DNA from: Acidovorax sp. SRB_14
GTDB lineage: Bacteria > Pseudomonadota > Gammaproteobacteria > Burkholderiales > Burkholderiaceae_C
Length of the DNA: 64,000 nt
NCBI RefSeq assembly: GCF_012932145.1
Contig: NZ_MWOK01000010.1
Location: 62,001-126,000 of the forward strand
Direction of reading: 5' to 3'
Shown here: positions 43,214 through 50,854 of the stretch, in pieces
Layout of the letters: each line of letters opens with the position of its first letter
Numbering within the stretch: the first letter of the stretch is position 1
Translations under genes and position numbers: made by a program
Notes under the pieces: generated by a model
Told to the model about the DNA's origin: nothing
The model's input: only the letters and a program-made list of their open reading frames with translations
The model's database searches: none

Positions 43214-44137
43214 TCAGGGTGTCTTCCAGAACCCGGGTTGGCTGTAATTGTGCTTGAGGTAGTCGATCCACAGGCGCACGCGCAGCGGCAGGTGCTTGGC
43301 GTGCGGAAACACCACATAGATGCCGTTGGGCGGTGCGGCGAACGCGTCGAGCACCGCCACCAGCTGGCCCGCGGCGATCTCGTCCTCGACCTCCCAGGTG
43401 CTGCGCCAGGCGATGCCAAAGCCGGCCAGGCACCAGTCGTAGAGCACCTGGCCGTCCGAGCAGTCGAGCGGCCCGCCGGGGCGGATGTGCACCAGTTCGC
43501 TGGCGCCCGTGGCCGTGGGCACGCGAAAGGCCCAACCGCGCGTTTGCGAGGCGTCGCTCGACAGCGTCAGGCAATCGTGCGCCGCCAGCTCGCTTGGGTG
43601 CTGGGGCGTGCCGCGGCGCTGCAGGTACTGCGGCGCCGCGACGCACAGGCGCCGGTTGTCGGCCACGCGCACGCTCACGAGCGAGGAATCGGGCAGGTCG
43701 CCCACGCGCACGGCGCAGTCAAAGCCCTCGCCCGCCAGGTCGACCACGCGGTCGCTGAGGTTGAGCGAAATCGCCACCTCGGGGTGCAGCGCGCGGAACA
43801 GCGGCACCAGCGGCGCCACATGCCGGCGGCCAAAGCCGGCTGGCGCCGTGATGCGCAGGTGGCCGCTGGCCTTGACGCCGCCGGCCGAGACGCTGGCTTC
43901 GGCGTTGGCCACCTCGGTCAAGAGGCGCTGGCAGTCTTCCAGAAAGGCGCTGCCCTCGTTGGTCAGGCTGATGCGCCGCGTGGTGCGCACGAGCAGCTTC
44001 ACGCCCAGGTGCTCTTCGAGCGCGTCGAGGCGACGGCCCATGATGGCCGGGGCCACGCCCTCGGCACGCGCCGCCGCCGTGAGGCTGCCGCGCGTGGCCA
44101 CGGAGACGAAAGATTCAAACGCCTTGAGCTTGTCCAT
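43214..44137 (-). CDS. LysR-family transcriptional regulator (CrgA-like)
   Basis: A 307-residue regulator with an N-terminal winged helix (residues 1-60: MDKLKAFESFVSVATRGSLT, APAIMGRRLDALEEHLGVKLLVRTTRR). A periplasmic-binding-type effector domain follows (GHLRITAPAGFGRRHVAPLVPLF, LSDRVVDLAGEGFDCAVRVG). The effector is unknown. It is on the same strand as DUF2214 downstream (57 bp), which it may control. A dispersed repeat lies upstream between it and the fumarylacetoacetate hydrolase gene. Confidence 0.92.
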   Translation of the reverse strand: MDKLKAFESFVSVATRGSLTAAARAEGVAPAIMGRRLDALEEHLGVKLLVRTTRRISLTNEGSAFLEDCQRLLTEVANAEASVSAGGVKASGHLRITAPAGFGRRHVAPLVPLFRALHPEVAISLNLSDRVVDLAGEGFDCAVRVGDLPDSSLVSVRVADNRRLCVAAPQYLQRRGTPQHPSELAAHDCLTLSSDASQTRGWAFRVPTATGASELVHIRPGGPLDCSDGQVLYDWCLAGFGIAWRSTWEVEDEIAAGQLVAVLDAFAAPPNGIYVVFPHAKHLPLRVRLWIDYLKHNYSQPGFWKTP

Positions 44138-44243
44138 GGGCGCCGATTATGGGTGTGCGACGCTGCCTAAAACCGGTGCCGGCCCTTCATCGGGCGTGAC
44201 CCCGGTGGCCTGGAGGGCGGCGCTCCTGCGCTGTGTCTCCTTC

Positions 44244-44302
44244 AACTATTTCTTTGATAGCTGTCAGCGCTTACTGGGCAAGGGCCAGAGCCCTATTTCA
44301 TG
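44244..44302 (+). repeat. Dispersed repeat copy upstream of the LysR gene
   Basis: ACTATTTCTTTGATAGCTG..AGCGCTTACTGGGCAAGGGCCAGAGCCCTATTTCATG is one of the best-preserved copies. It matches the 53600-53660 copy almost along its whole length and lies a few bases from the 3' end of the fumarylacetoacetate hydrolase gene. Confidence 0.8.
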
Positions 44303-44308
44303 GAAAAC

Positions 44309-45319
44309 TCAGGCGGGCGCCGCAATCGCCTGGTCGATGGCGCCAAATATGCTCTGGCCGTCCTTGCCTTTCATCTCGATGCGGATGGTATCGCCGTACT
44401 TCATGAATTCGGTCGAGGGCTGGCCGTCCTGGATGGTTTCGATGCAGCGCTTCTCGGCGATGCAGCTGTAGCCCTTGGGCCAGTCGGTGCGGCCCTTGGC
44501 GTCCGCCACGCCCTTGTTGCTGACAGTGCCGCTGCCGACGATGGAGCCGGCGCGCACGTTGCGCGTCTTGGCGATGTGGGCGATCAGCTGGCCGAAGTGG
44601 AAGGTCATCTCGGTGCCGGCGTCGCACATGCCGACCTTGCGGCCGTTCCAGGTGGACTGCAGCGTGAGATGCAGGCGGCCCTTGTCCCAGGCGTCGCCGA
44701 GTTCGTCGAGCGTCACGGCGACGGGGCTGAAGGCGGTCGCGGGCTTGCTCTGGAAGAAGCCGAAGCCTTTGGCCAGCTCGGCCGGAATCAGATTGCGCAG
44801 GCTCACGTCATTGGCCAGCATGACCAGACGGATGCCGTCGAGCGCCTGCTCGGGCGTGCTGCCCATCTTCACGTCGCCGGTGACGACGGCGATCTCGGCC
44901 TCGAAGTCGATGCCCATGGCCTCGCTGGGCACCACCACGTCGTCGCAGGGGCCGATGAAATCGTCGCTGCCGCCCTGGTACATCAGCGGATCGAGATAGA
45001 AACTGGCCGGAACTTCGGAGTTGCGCGCTTTTCGAACCAGTTCGACGTGGTTGATGTACGCCGAGCCGTCGGCCCACTGATAGGCGCGCGGCAGCGGGGC
45101 CATGCACTGCTGCGGGTCGAACGGGAACGCGTGGCGCGCCTTGCCCGCGTTGAGCTGGTCGTACAGGTCTTGCAGCTGCGGCGCCAGGTAGCTCCAGTCG
45201 TCGAGCACCTGCTGCAGCCTGTGGGCGATGCCGGTCGCATAATGCGCGCTGCCCAGGTCGCGTGAGACGACCACCAGCTGGCCGTCGCGTGAACCGTCTT
45301 TGTAGGTGGCGAGTTTCAT
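44309..45319 (-). CDS. Fumarylacetoacetate hydrolase family protein
   Basis: A 336-residue enzyme of the FAH fold. The C-terminal catalytic domain has the metal-binding acidic residues in GIDFEAEIAVVTGDV and VMLANDVSLRNL, with IVGSGTVSNKG and GYSCIAEKRCIETI following. The N-terminal ~80 residues form the smaller domain. Bacterial members cleave fumarylacetoacetate in tyrosine breakdown or related acylpyruvates in aromatic degradation. Without hmgA or maiA nearby, the true substrate is unclear. Transcribed divergently from an IclR regulator across a palindromic ~100 bp gap, it is a likely target of that regulator. Confidence 0.88.
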   Translation of the reverse strand: MKLATYKDGSRDGQLVVVSRDLGSAHYATGIAHRLQQVLDDWSYLAPQLQDLYDQLNAGKARHAFPFDPQQCMAPLPRAYQWADGSAYINHVELVRKARNSEVPASFYLDPLMYQGGSDDFIGPCDDVVVPSEAMGIDFEAEIAVVTGDVKMGSTPEQALDGIRLVMLANDVSLRNLIPAELAKGFGFFQSKPATAFSPVAVTLDELGDAWDKGRLHLTLQSTWNGRKVGMCDAGTEMTFHFGQLIAHIAKTRNVRAGSIVGSGTVSNKGVADAKGRTDWPKGYSCIAEKRCIETIQDGQPSTEFMKYGDTIRIEMKGKDGQSIFGAIDQAIAAPA

Positions 45320-45356
45320 GGGTGCAAAACCTTTATCGGCATGGAAAGCGGCTGCG

Positions 45357-45377
45357 CCCAGCGCAAATTACGCTGGG
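45357..45377. promoter_or_regulatory. Perfect 7-7-7 palindrome between divergent FAH and IclR genes
   Basis: CCCAGCG - CAAATTA - CGCTGGG: two 7-bp arms around an AT-rich 7-bp centre. It is almost centred between the two start codons (38 and 45 bp away), a typical operator position for an autoregulating divergent regulator. No protein evidence. Confidence 0.5.
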
Positions 45378-45421
45378 TGAAATCGATTTAACTAAACAAA
45401 ACCTCTGAAATTCTAGTGCAC

Positions 45422-46204
45422 ATGGACAAGGAACGCGCCGGCATCCAGTCCGTCGAGGTCGGCTTCTCATTGCTCGAAGGCCTCACGCGAGCGCGCGGGC
45501 CGCTGATGCTCAAGGACGTGGCCGCCTCGGCCGACATGAGCGCGGCCAAGGCGCACCGCTATCTGGTGAGCTTCCAGCGCATGGGGCTGGTCACGCAGGA
45601 CAGCCGCACCGCGCGCTACGACCTCGGGCCCGCCGCGCTGCGCCTGGGGCTGGCGGCGCTGTCGCGCCTGGACGCGGTGCGCCTGGCGCGCGAGCGCCTG
45701 CCGCAGCTCATGGACGAGATTGGCCACACGCTGGCGCTGGCGGTGTGGGGCAACCACGGCCCGACCATCGTGCACTGGGAGGAGTCGGCGCAGGCCGTCA
45801 CCGCCAACCTGCGCCTGGGCGACGTAATGCCGCTGCTGGCCTCGGCCACGGGCCGCTGCTTTGCCGCGCACCTCGCGCCCGAGGTGGTGGCGCCGCTGCT
45901 GCAGGCCGAGCTGGCACAGGCCGAAAAATTGCACCGCAGCGACCTGCCCGCCACGCTGGCCGCGGCCCAGGCCCTGCTGCAGGAAGTGCGCGAGCGCGGC
46001 GCAGCGCGCGTGGTGGACACGCTGCTGCCGGGCATCGTCGCCTTCTGCGCGCCGGTGTTCGACGCCGACGGCCACCTGGCGCTCGGCATCACCACGCTGG
46101 GCTCGGTCGCCACGCTGGACGCGGCCTGGGGCGGCACCATCGACACGCCGCTGCGCGCCGCCGCCGCGCACCTGTCGCACGACCTGGGGTTTGGCGGCGC
46201 CTGA
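45422..46204 (+). CDS. IclR-family transcriptional regulator
   Basis: A 260-residue regulator with an N-terminal winged helix (IQSVEVGFSLLEGLTRARGP, AASADMSAAKAHRYLVSFQ) and an effector domain (LALAVWGNHGPTIVHWEES, LPLLASATGRCFAAHLAPE, VFDADGHLALGITTLGS). ATG 45422 is taken; GTG 45416 two codons earlier is possible. It faces the fumarylacetoacetate hydrolase gene across a palindrome, suggesting it controls that gene and itself. The DUF3108 gene follows after 19 bp. Confidence 0.92.
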   Translation: MDKERAGIQSVEVGFSLLEGLTRARGPLMLKDVAASADMSAAKAHRYLVSFQRMGLVTQDSRTARYDLGPAALRLGLAALSRLDAVRLARERLPQLMDEIGHTLALAVWGNHGPTIVHWEESAQAVTANLRLGDVMPLLASATGRCFAAHLAPEVVAPLLQAELAQAEKLHRSDLPATLAAAQALLQEVRERGAARVVDTLLPGIVAFCAPVFDADGHLALGITTLGSVATLDAAWGGTIDTPLRAAAAHLSHDLGFGGA

Positions 46205-46223
46205 GCGCGGCCGGCAGGGCACC

Positions 46224-47414
46224 ATGATCCCGCGGCGCACCCTGCTGCTGATCGCCACGGCGGTGCTGGCCCTGCACTGGTGGGTGCTGGCCGGCGTGCC
46301 GCTGCACTGGGACCGGCCGGCGACCGCGCAGCCGCCCCAGGTTTTCACCACCCGCACCGTGGCAACGCCACCGCCCGCCCCCGCGCAGGCCCCGCCGGCC
46401 GCCGCGCCGGTGCGGCGCCCGCCGCCGCGCAAGAAGGCGCCTGTGCCCGCCAGCACGCCCTCTCCGGCCCCTGCGGTGGCGGCGAGCGCCGAGGCCAGCC
46501 TCTTGGGCCCGCCCCCCGGCGCGACCGACCCGGAGCCTCTGGCAAACCGTGCGCCGGACCCGGAAACCGACAACCAGGCCAGCGCGCCCTCTCCCGACCC
46601 TGCCGCCGAGACTGCCCCCGACCACGGGCCGGGCCCGCAGCCGCTCCTTGCGGCCGAGGCGCCGGACGCCCCTTCAGAGGCCCCCGCGCCGGCGCCCGCC
46701 GCAGGCACGACAGCAGCGATCGACATCGCCGTGCCGGGCGCGGGCGCACCCGGGGACAGCGCAGCGCCCCGCCCGGTGCGCATTCCGCCTCCCGTGCGCC
46801 TGGATTTCGAGGTCAGCGGGCAGGCCAAGAAGCTCCACTACAGCGCGCGCGCCGAACTGCTGTGGCAGCACGACGGCCAGCACTACCAGGCGCGCCAGGA
46901 GATCAAGCTGCTGTTCCTGGGCGCGCGCACGCAGACCAGCGAGGGCGACATCGCCGCGGGCGGCCTGCAGCCCCGGCGCTTCGGCGACCGCGCACGCAGC
47001 GAACAGGCCGCGCACTTCGATTACGCCCACAACCGGATCACGTTCAGCGCCAACACGCCCGAAGCCGTTCTGGTGCCGGGCACGCAGGACCGGCTCAGCG
47101 TGTTCCTCCAGCTCGGCGCCCTGCTGGCCGCGGCGCCCGAACGCTACCCGGTGGGCACCCGCATCAGCGTGGCCACGGCAAGCGCGCGCGCGGCCGACGT
47201 CTGGTCGTTCACCATCGAGGGCGAGGAAACGCTGGACCTGCCCGTGGGCGCCACCCCGGCGCTGAAACTGGAGCGCCTGCCGCGCCGCGACTACGACCAG
47301 AAGGCCGAGCTGTGGCTCGCGCCCGCCCTGGGCTACCTGCCCGTGCGCATCCGCCTCACCCAGGCCAACGGCGACTTTGCCGACCTGCGCCTGAGCGGCC
47401 ACGCCGCGCCCTGA
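46224..47414 (+). CDS. DUF3108 protein with proline-rich N-terminal linker
   Basis: A 396-residue protein. An N-terminal signal anchor (RRTLLLIATAVLALHWWVL) precedes ~150 residues of Pro/Ala-rich low-complexity sequence. The DUF3108 domain follows (about 195-396: RLDFEVSGQAKKLHYSARA, HFDYAHNRITFS, DVWSFTIEGEETLDLPVGA, PALGYLPVRIRL). DUF3108 proteins are predicted to be periplasmic and adopt a lipoprotein-like beta fold; no function is established. The long linker suggests it reaches through the peptidoglycan, as TonB does. It is probably co-transcribed with the IclR gene. A GC hairpin (47417-47432) follows its stop codon. Confidence 0.8.
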   Translation: MIPRRTLLLIATAVLALHWWVLAGVPLHWDRPATAQPPQVFTTRTVATPPPAPAQAPPAAAPVRRPPPRKKAPVPASTPSPAPAVAASAEASLLGPPPGATDPEPLANRAPDPETDNQASAPSPDPAAETAPDHGPGPQPLLAAEAPDAPSEAPAPAPAAGTTAAIDIAVPGAGAPGDSAAPRPVRIPPPVRLDFEVSGQAKKLHYSARAELLWQHDGQHYQARQEIKLLFLGARTQTSEGDIAAGGLQPRRFGDRARSEQAAHFDYAHNRITFSANTPEAVLVPGTQDRLSVFLQLGALLAAAPERYPVGTRISVATASARAADVWSFTIEGEETLDLPVGATPALKLERLPRRDYDQKAELWLAPALGYLPVRIRLTQANGDFADLRLSGHAAP

Positions 47415-47416
47415 AC

Positions 47417-47432
47417 CGGGGCCAAGGCCCCG
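47417..47432 (+). terminator. Short GC hairpin after the DUF3108 gene
   Basis: CGGGGCC and GGCCCCG flank AA, directly after the stop codon. No T-tract follows, so termination is uncertain. Confidence 0.3.
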
Positions 47433-47549
47433 CCAGCGAAGGTGATTGGCATCCGTGAAATACTGGGGCAGGCCCCCGGGCCGCACCGCAGGACTTGAAC
47501 TCCGCGCCCGCGCTGTCATCTGACAGACACACAGACCAGGGAGAACACC

Positions 47550-47846
47550 ATGCACATGCTCTACGACTCAGAATCTTTTGTGGTGGTCCACATGCTGACA
47601 GACGCCGTGAAGCCGCTCGATGCCACGTCGGCGGACAGCCCCGCCCCCGCCCCACAGCTGGCCCGCCACGGCTTCGAGATCGTAGACAAGCGCTCGGGCA
47701 AGGAGGTCTACCTCGATGGCTCGTGGGCAGAAATGTTCCAGCAGGTCATCCTGGCATGGCAGCGCGACGCACCGACGCAGGAGGAAGTGGAAGACACGCT
47801 GGACCGCTACACGGGCCTGGCGCAGAACCCGGTGGTGGTGCACTGA
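47550..47846 (+). CDS. DUF3567 family protein
   Basis: A 98-residue soluble protein restricted, as far as known to me, to betaproteobacteria. Typical features are MHMLYDSESFVVVHML at the start, GFEIVDKRSGKEVYLDG in the middle and ALFQQ-like SWAEMFQQVILAWQRDAPTQ towards the end. The function is unknown. A good ribosome binding site (AGGGAGA) lies 8 bases before ATG 47550. It probably forms a single-gene transcript, with a dispersed repeat in the convergent gap downstream. Confidence 0.88.
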   Translation: MHMLYDSESFVVVHMLTDAVKPLDATSADSPAPAPQLARHGFEIVDKRSGKEVYLDGSWAEMFQQVILAWQRDAPTQEEVEDTLDRYTGLAQNPVVVH

Positions 47847-47860
47847 CCAAGCAAAACACC

Positions 47861-47920
47861 AGTCAAATCCGCCACAAACACTTACCCATCAAACGCCAGA
47901 AGCTATCATTATAATAGCGC
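47861..47920 (-). repeat. Dispersed repeat copy between DUF3567 and hemerythrin genes
   Basis: On the minus strand it reads CTATTATAATGATAGCTTCTGGCG...GATGGGTAAGTG....GCGGATTTGAC, a family member whose AT-rich end adjoins the hemerythrin stop codon. Confidence 0.65.
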
Positions 47921-47923
47921 AAA

Positions 47924-48472
47924 TCAGGACGCAGCGCCCCGGCGCTGGCGCATGTCCTGGGCCATGCGCTGCAGCGCGTCGGCGCCGAGCAGGGCGCGCG
48001 CCGCCGGGTACACCAGGTCTTCCTCACTGCGGATGTGCGCGGCGTAGGCTGTGGCGAAGCGCGCGAACGCGGCCTCGTCCTGCGCGCTGAAGGCGGTTTT
48101 TTTCCCTTCGGCCAGCGCCTGCAAGGCCGTGCGCGCGGCCTGCCAGTCGGCGTCCATGCGCGCATGGTCCTGCTGCAGCTGCCGCACCCGCGCCGCCACG
48201 GCGGCGTCACCGTGCGCCAGCAGCGGCGGAAACACGTGCAACTCTTCGTCTTCGTGGTGCAGCGGCGCGGCGAGGTCGAAGTAGCGCAGCACATCGTGCG
48301 CCGCCTGGCGCGCGGAGTCGTCGCAGGCCTGGCCGTGCAGGTAGCCGACCAGCCTCTGCAGCAGCGCCAGCGTGCGCTGCACGCGCTCGTGGCAGGCCTC
48401 GAGCATCTCGAACGGCGTGTCAAAGCCCACGGCGGGCGCGCCGAAGCCGGGCAGGGCCGCGTTGCCGGCCAT
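47924..48472 (-). CDS. Hemerythrin HHE-domain protein
   Basis: A 182-residue four-helix protein with non-heme diiron ligands. The His/Glu pattern is HERVQRTL (helix 1), PLHHEDEELHVFPPLL (helix 2), LQQDHARMDADW (helix 3) and YAAHIRSEEDLVYPAA (helix 4). Such proteins bind O2, sense oxygen or iron, or protect against nitric oxide. It lies in a run of minus-strand genes with a nitroreductase and NnrS, so a nitrosative or redox stress role is plausible. It starts 5 bp after the next upstream gene. Confidence 0.88.
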   Translation of the reverse strand: MAGNAALPGFGAPAVGFDTPFEMLEACHERVQRTLALLQRLVGYLHGQACDDSARQAAHDVLRYFDLAAPLHHEDEELHVFPPLLAHGDAAVAARVRQLQQDHARMDADWQAARTALQALAEGKKTAFSAQDEAAFARFATAYAAHIRSEEDLVYPAARALLGADALQRMAQDMRQRRGAAS

Positions 48473-48477
48473 GGCGC

Positions 48478-48882
48478 TCAGCCCAGCCGCACCGGCTCGC
48501 CCTGCCGGTTGAACGGGATGAACGCGTCCACCCGGCCCTCCTTCACAGCGTCCACCATGCGCTGCAGCGGCGCCTCGGCCTCCTCGCTGCTGGGCGCGCG
48601 GTGCAGCGTGCCAGACAGCGCGGCGGCGAACACCATGGCCCAGTCATGACCGAACTGGGCGGATTCGTCCACCAGTGCGGCAAACGAGGCAATGTCTTCG
48701 GGCCGCTTGTCCACGCACATCAGCGGCACCAGCGCGCCGCCCTGCCCGGCCGCGAAATCGGCGCGCTGTGCGGGCGTGGCATCGCCCGGCAACTCGGCGC
48801 CGGCGAACACAAACAGCAGCCTCTGGGGCTCGGGCTGCGAGCGGGCGGCCTGCAGCAAATCGTCAAAACTCGCAATTTCCAT
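48478..48882 (-). CDS. Small conserved protein, often labelled 'ribonucleotide reductase subunit alpha'
   Basis: A 134-residue soluble protein of a family common in Comamonadaceae. Motifs are FDDLLQAARSQPEPQRLLFV, FVFAGAELPGDATPAQRADF, GGALVPLMCVDKRPEDI and FGHDWAMVFAAALSG. It is far too short for, and lacks any motif of, a ribonucleotide reductase large subunit; that label probably spread because nrdJ lies nearby. The function is unknown. It lies between the hemerythrin and nitroreductase genes with gaps of 5 and 15 bp, so an operon is likely. Confidence 0.75.
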   Translation of the reverse strand: MEIASFDDLLQAARSQPEPQRLLFVFAGAELPGDATPAQRADFAAGQGGALVPLMCVDKRPEDIASFAALVDESAQFGHDWAMVFAAALSGTLHRAPSSEEAEAPLQRMVDAVKEGRVDAFIPFNRQGEPVRLG

Positions 48883-48897
48883 GGGTGTTCTCCGACA

Positions 48898-49566
48898 TCA
48901 CAGCAAAGGGTCTGCGCGCGACGGCTCGTCGGGGGGCTCGCCGCCGAGGGTGCGCAGGTAATCGGTGGGCACGGGACGCAGGCGCGCGCGCTTGCGCGAC
49001 TGCACCGTGCCCAGGCTCAGGAAGCACAGCGCGTGCTCGCCCGCGCCCAGGCCAAACAGTGTGCGCAAGCCCGCGGACTTGAGCGCCTTGCCGCTGGTCA
49101 GCGCCGAGCCGTAGCCCAGCGCCGTGGCCATGAGCAGCATGTTCTGCACCGCGCAGCCGGCCGACACGATGCGCTCGTGCAGGTCGATCTGCGGGTCGCC
49201 GCGCTCGCCGTCCACCACCACGAGCAAAAGCTCGGGCGAGCGATAGGCCTTGTCGCGCGCCTGCGCCACCTGCTCGGGCGTGGCGCGGGCGTCGCGCCCG
49301 AGCAGGGCGGCGGCGAACACCTCGGCCAGCGGCCCGCGCTGCGCCTGCGGCACCCGCACCAGGCGCCAGGGCAGGATCTGCCCGTGGTCGGGCGCCTGGC
49401 CGGCGGCGGCCACGATCTGCGCGAACTCGGCAGCCGGGGGCGCGGGCTCGGCCAGGCGCTTGGGCAGGATGGTCTGGCGCGCCTGGATCAGCGTGGCAGC
49501 CACCGCGGCCAGCTCGCCGGGCGTGCCGCCTTCAACCGGGGCGACCATCGGCGCGCAAGCGTCCAT
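48898..49566 (-). CDS. Nitroreductase family protein (YdjA-like)
   Basis: A ~222-residue flavin reductase of the small YdjA subgroup. Features are AAAGQAPDHGQILPWRLVRV near residue 55 (FMN-binding loop), a central helix CAVQNMLLMATALGYGSALT and LFGLGAGEHALCFLSLGT. These enzymes reduce nitro compounds or quinones with NAD(P)H; the natural substrate is unknown. The start is ATG 49566 (or 49548) and overlaps the end of nnrS by 35 bp, so expression is tied to nnrS. It shares an operon-like run with hemerythrin. Confidence 0.85.
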   Translation of the reverse strand: MDACAPMVAPVEGGTPGELAAVAATLIQARQTILPKRLAEPAPPAAEFAQIVAAAGQAPDHGQILPWRLVRVPQAQRGPLAEVFAAALLGRDARATPEQVAQARDKAYRSPELLLVVVDGERGDPQIDLHERIVSAGCAVQNMLLMATALGYGSALTSGKALKSAGLRTLFGLGAGEHALCFLSLGTVQSRKRARLRPVPTDYLRTLGGEPPDEPSRADPLL

Positions 49567-50854
49567 ACCAGTCTCCCAGCCGCACCCCCCATACCGCCAC
49601 CACGGCGGCCCACAGCAGCGCGGCCGCCAGCAGCAGCCACGCCGACGCGGCACCGGGCAGCGCCGCCGCGATGCGCAGCACGGTGGCCGCCTGCAAGGCC
49701 CAAAAAAGCGACCAGACCGTCCGGTCGGCCACCAGGGCACGGCCGCTGTGCCCGCACGACACGCGCGTGACCATGGCCAGCATCAGCGAGGCCAGGCACC
49801 CCATGGTGAGCGCATGCAGGGCCCCCAGGCCGAGCACGGGCGCGCCCTGCGCCAGGCCCAGCAACTGGGATACGCCAGCGAGCACCAGCGCCAGCCCCAA
49901 CCACAGAAAGCCCAGGTGCAGCATGGCCAGCAGCCGGTTCTTGAGGCTTTGCACCACGCCCCACACGCCGGCCAGCCACAGCAGCACGGCGCCCACGGCC
50001 AGTTCCAGCACGCCGCGCACCAGCAGCCACAGCGGCGCCACCGGCCCCTGCAGCGGCCCGTCGAGCTCGACCCACACGGCAGCGGCCTCGAGGGCGGCGG
50101 CGGCCAACATCAGCCACAGCACCCAGAACGGGCGCCACACGGCGATGAACGGCAGGGCGCTCGACGTGAAAAACGGGATCATGCGGTGCGCCACCGTGAC
50201 GTACACCACCACGACGAAGCCCCACAACGCCGTGAGCACGCAGGCGCGCGCCACGGCCGGCGCATCCAGCGCCAGGCCGAGCACGGCGCCCATGGCGCTC
50301 AGGCTGCCGACGGCGCAGGCCACGGCGATGGCGCGCGCATGCACCTGGTCGTCGGCGCGGCTGCGCAGCACCAGCCACCAAAACAGTGCCGTCATCCACG
50401 CCAGGCCGAGCGCCGCCAGCGCCGCACCCGCGATGGCCCAGCGCGCCGCCATATGGGCGCCCCCCAGCCACAGCAGCCAGCCCAGGGCCTGCAGCAGCAG
50501 GGGCGGCAGCAGCGTGCGCGTCCCCCAGGGCGCAACCCCCAGCCACTTGGGGCCGGCGGTGAACAAAAAACCCGAAAAGAACAGCGGAATGAAGCCCAGC
50601 ACCATCACGGCGGCATGCACGAGCGACGGCGACAGCGCATAGGGCAGCCCCAGCAGTCCGCTCGCCCGGTCCACCTGCACCAGCGCCCACCACACCCCCG
50701 AAGCCCCCAGCAGCACCATCGCCAGGAAAAACCCCAGCCGGTGCGGAGCCCGCATCAGGTAGACCGGCCGCCAGCGGGGGTCGGGCGGCGCCAGCCCCTC
50801 GGGTGCAGGCTTGCCCGGTGCCCCAGGCCGCGCGGTGGCGGGGCGCAGGCTCAT
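49532..50854 (-). CDS. nnrS: NnrS family membrane protein
   Basis: A 440-residue protein with 12 predicted membrane segments. Family markers are RAPHRLGFFLAMVLLGASGV near the start, PLFFSGFLFTAGPKWLGV, VAHRMIPFFTSSALPF and LGALHALTMGCLASLMLAMV. NnrS proteins contain heme and copper, are induced by nitric oxide in denitrifiers and relieve nitrosative stress, probably by preventing dinitrosyl-iron complex formation. The ATG overlaps the nrdJ stop by four bases. The position beside class II ribonucleotide reductase and near the nar operon suits anaerobic or NO-exposed growth. Confidence 0.9.
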   Translation of the reverse strand: MSLRPATARPGAPGKPAPEGLAPPDPRWRPVYLMRAPHRLGFFLAMVLLGASGVWWALVQVDRASGLLGLPYALSPSLVHAAVMVLGFIPLFFSGFLFTAGPKWLGVAPWGTRTLLPPLLLQALGWLLWLGGAHMAARWAIAGAALAALGLAWMTALFWWLVLRSRADDQVHARAIAVACAVGSLSAMGAVLGLALDAPAVARACVLTALWGFVVVVYVTVAHRMIPFFTSSALPFIAVWRPFWVLWLMLAAAALEAAAVWVELDGPLQGPVAPLWLLVRGVLELAVGAVLLWLAGVWGVVQSLKNRLLAMLHLGFLWLGLALVLAGVSQLLGLAQGAPVLGLGALHALTMGCLASLMLAMVTRVSCGHSGRALVADRTVWSLFWALQAATVLRIAAALPGAASAWLLLAAALLWAAVVAVWGVRLGDWYGRLRADGRPG

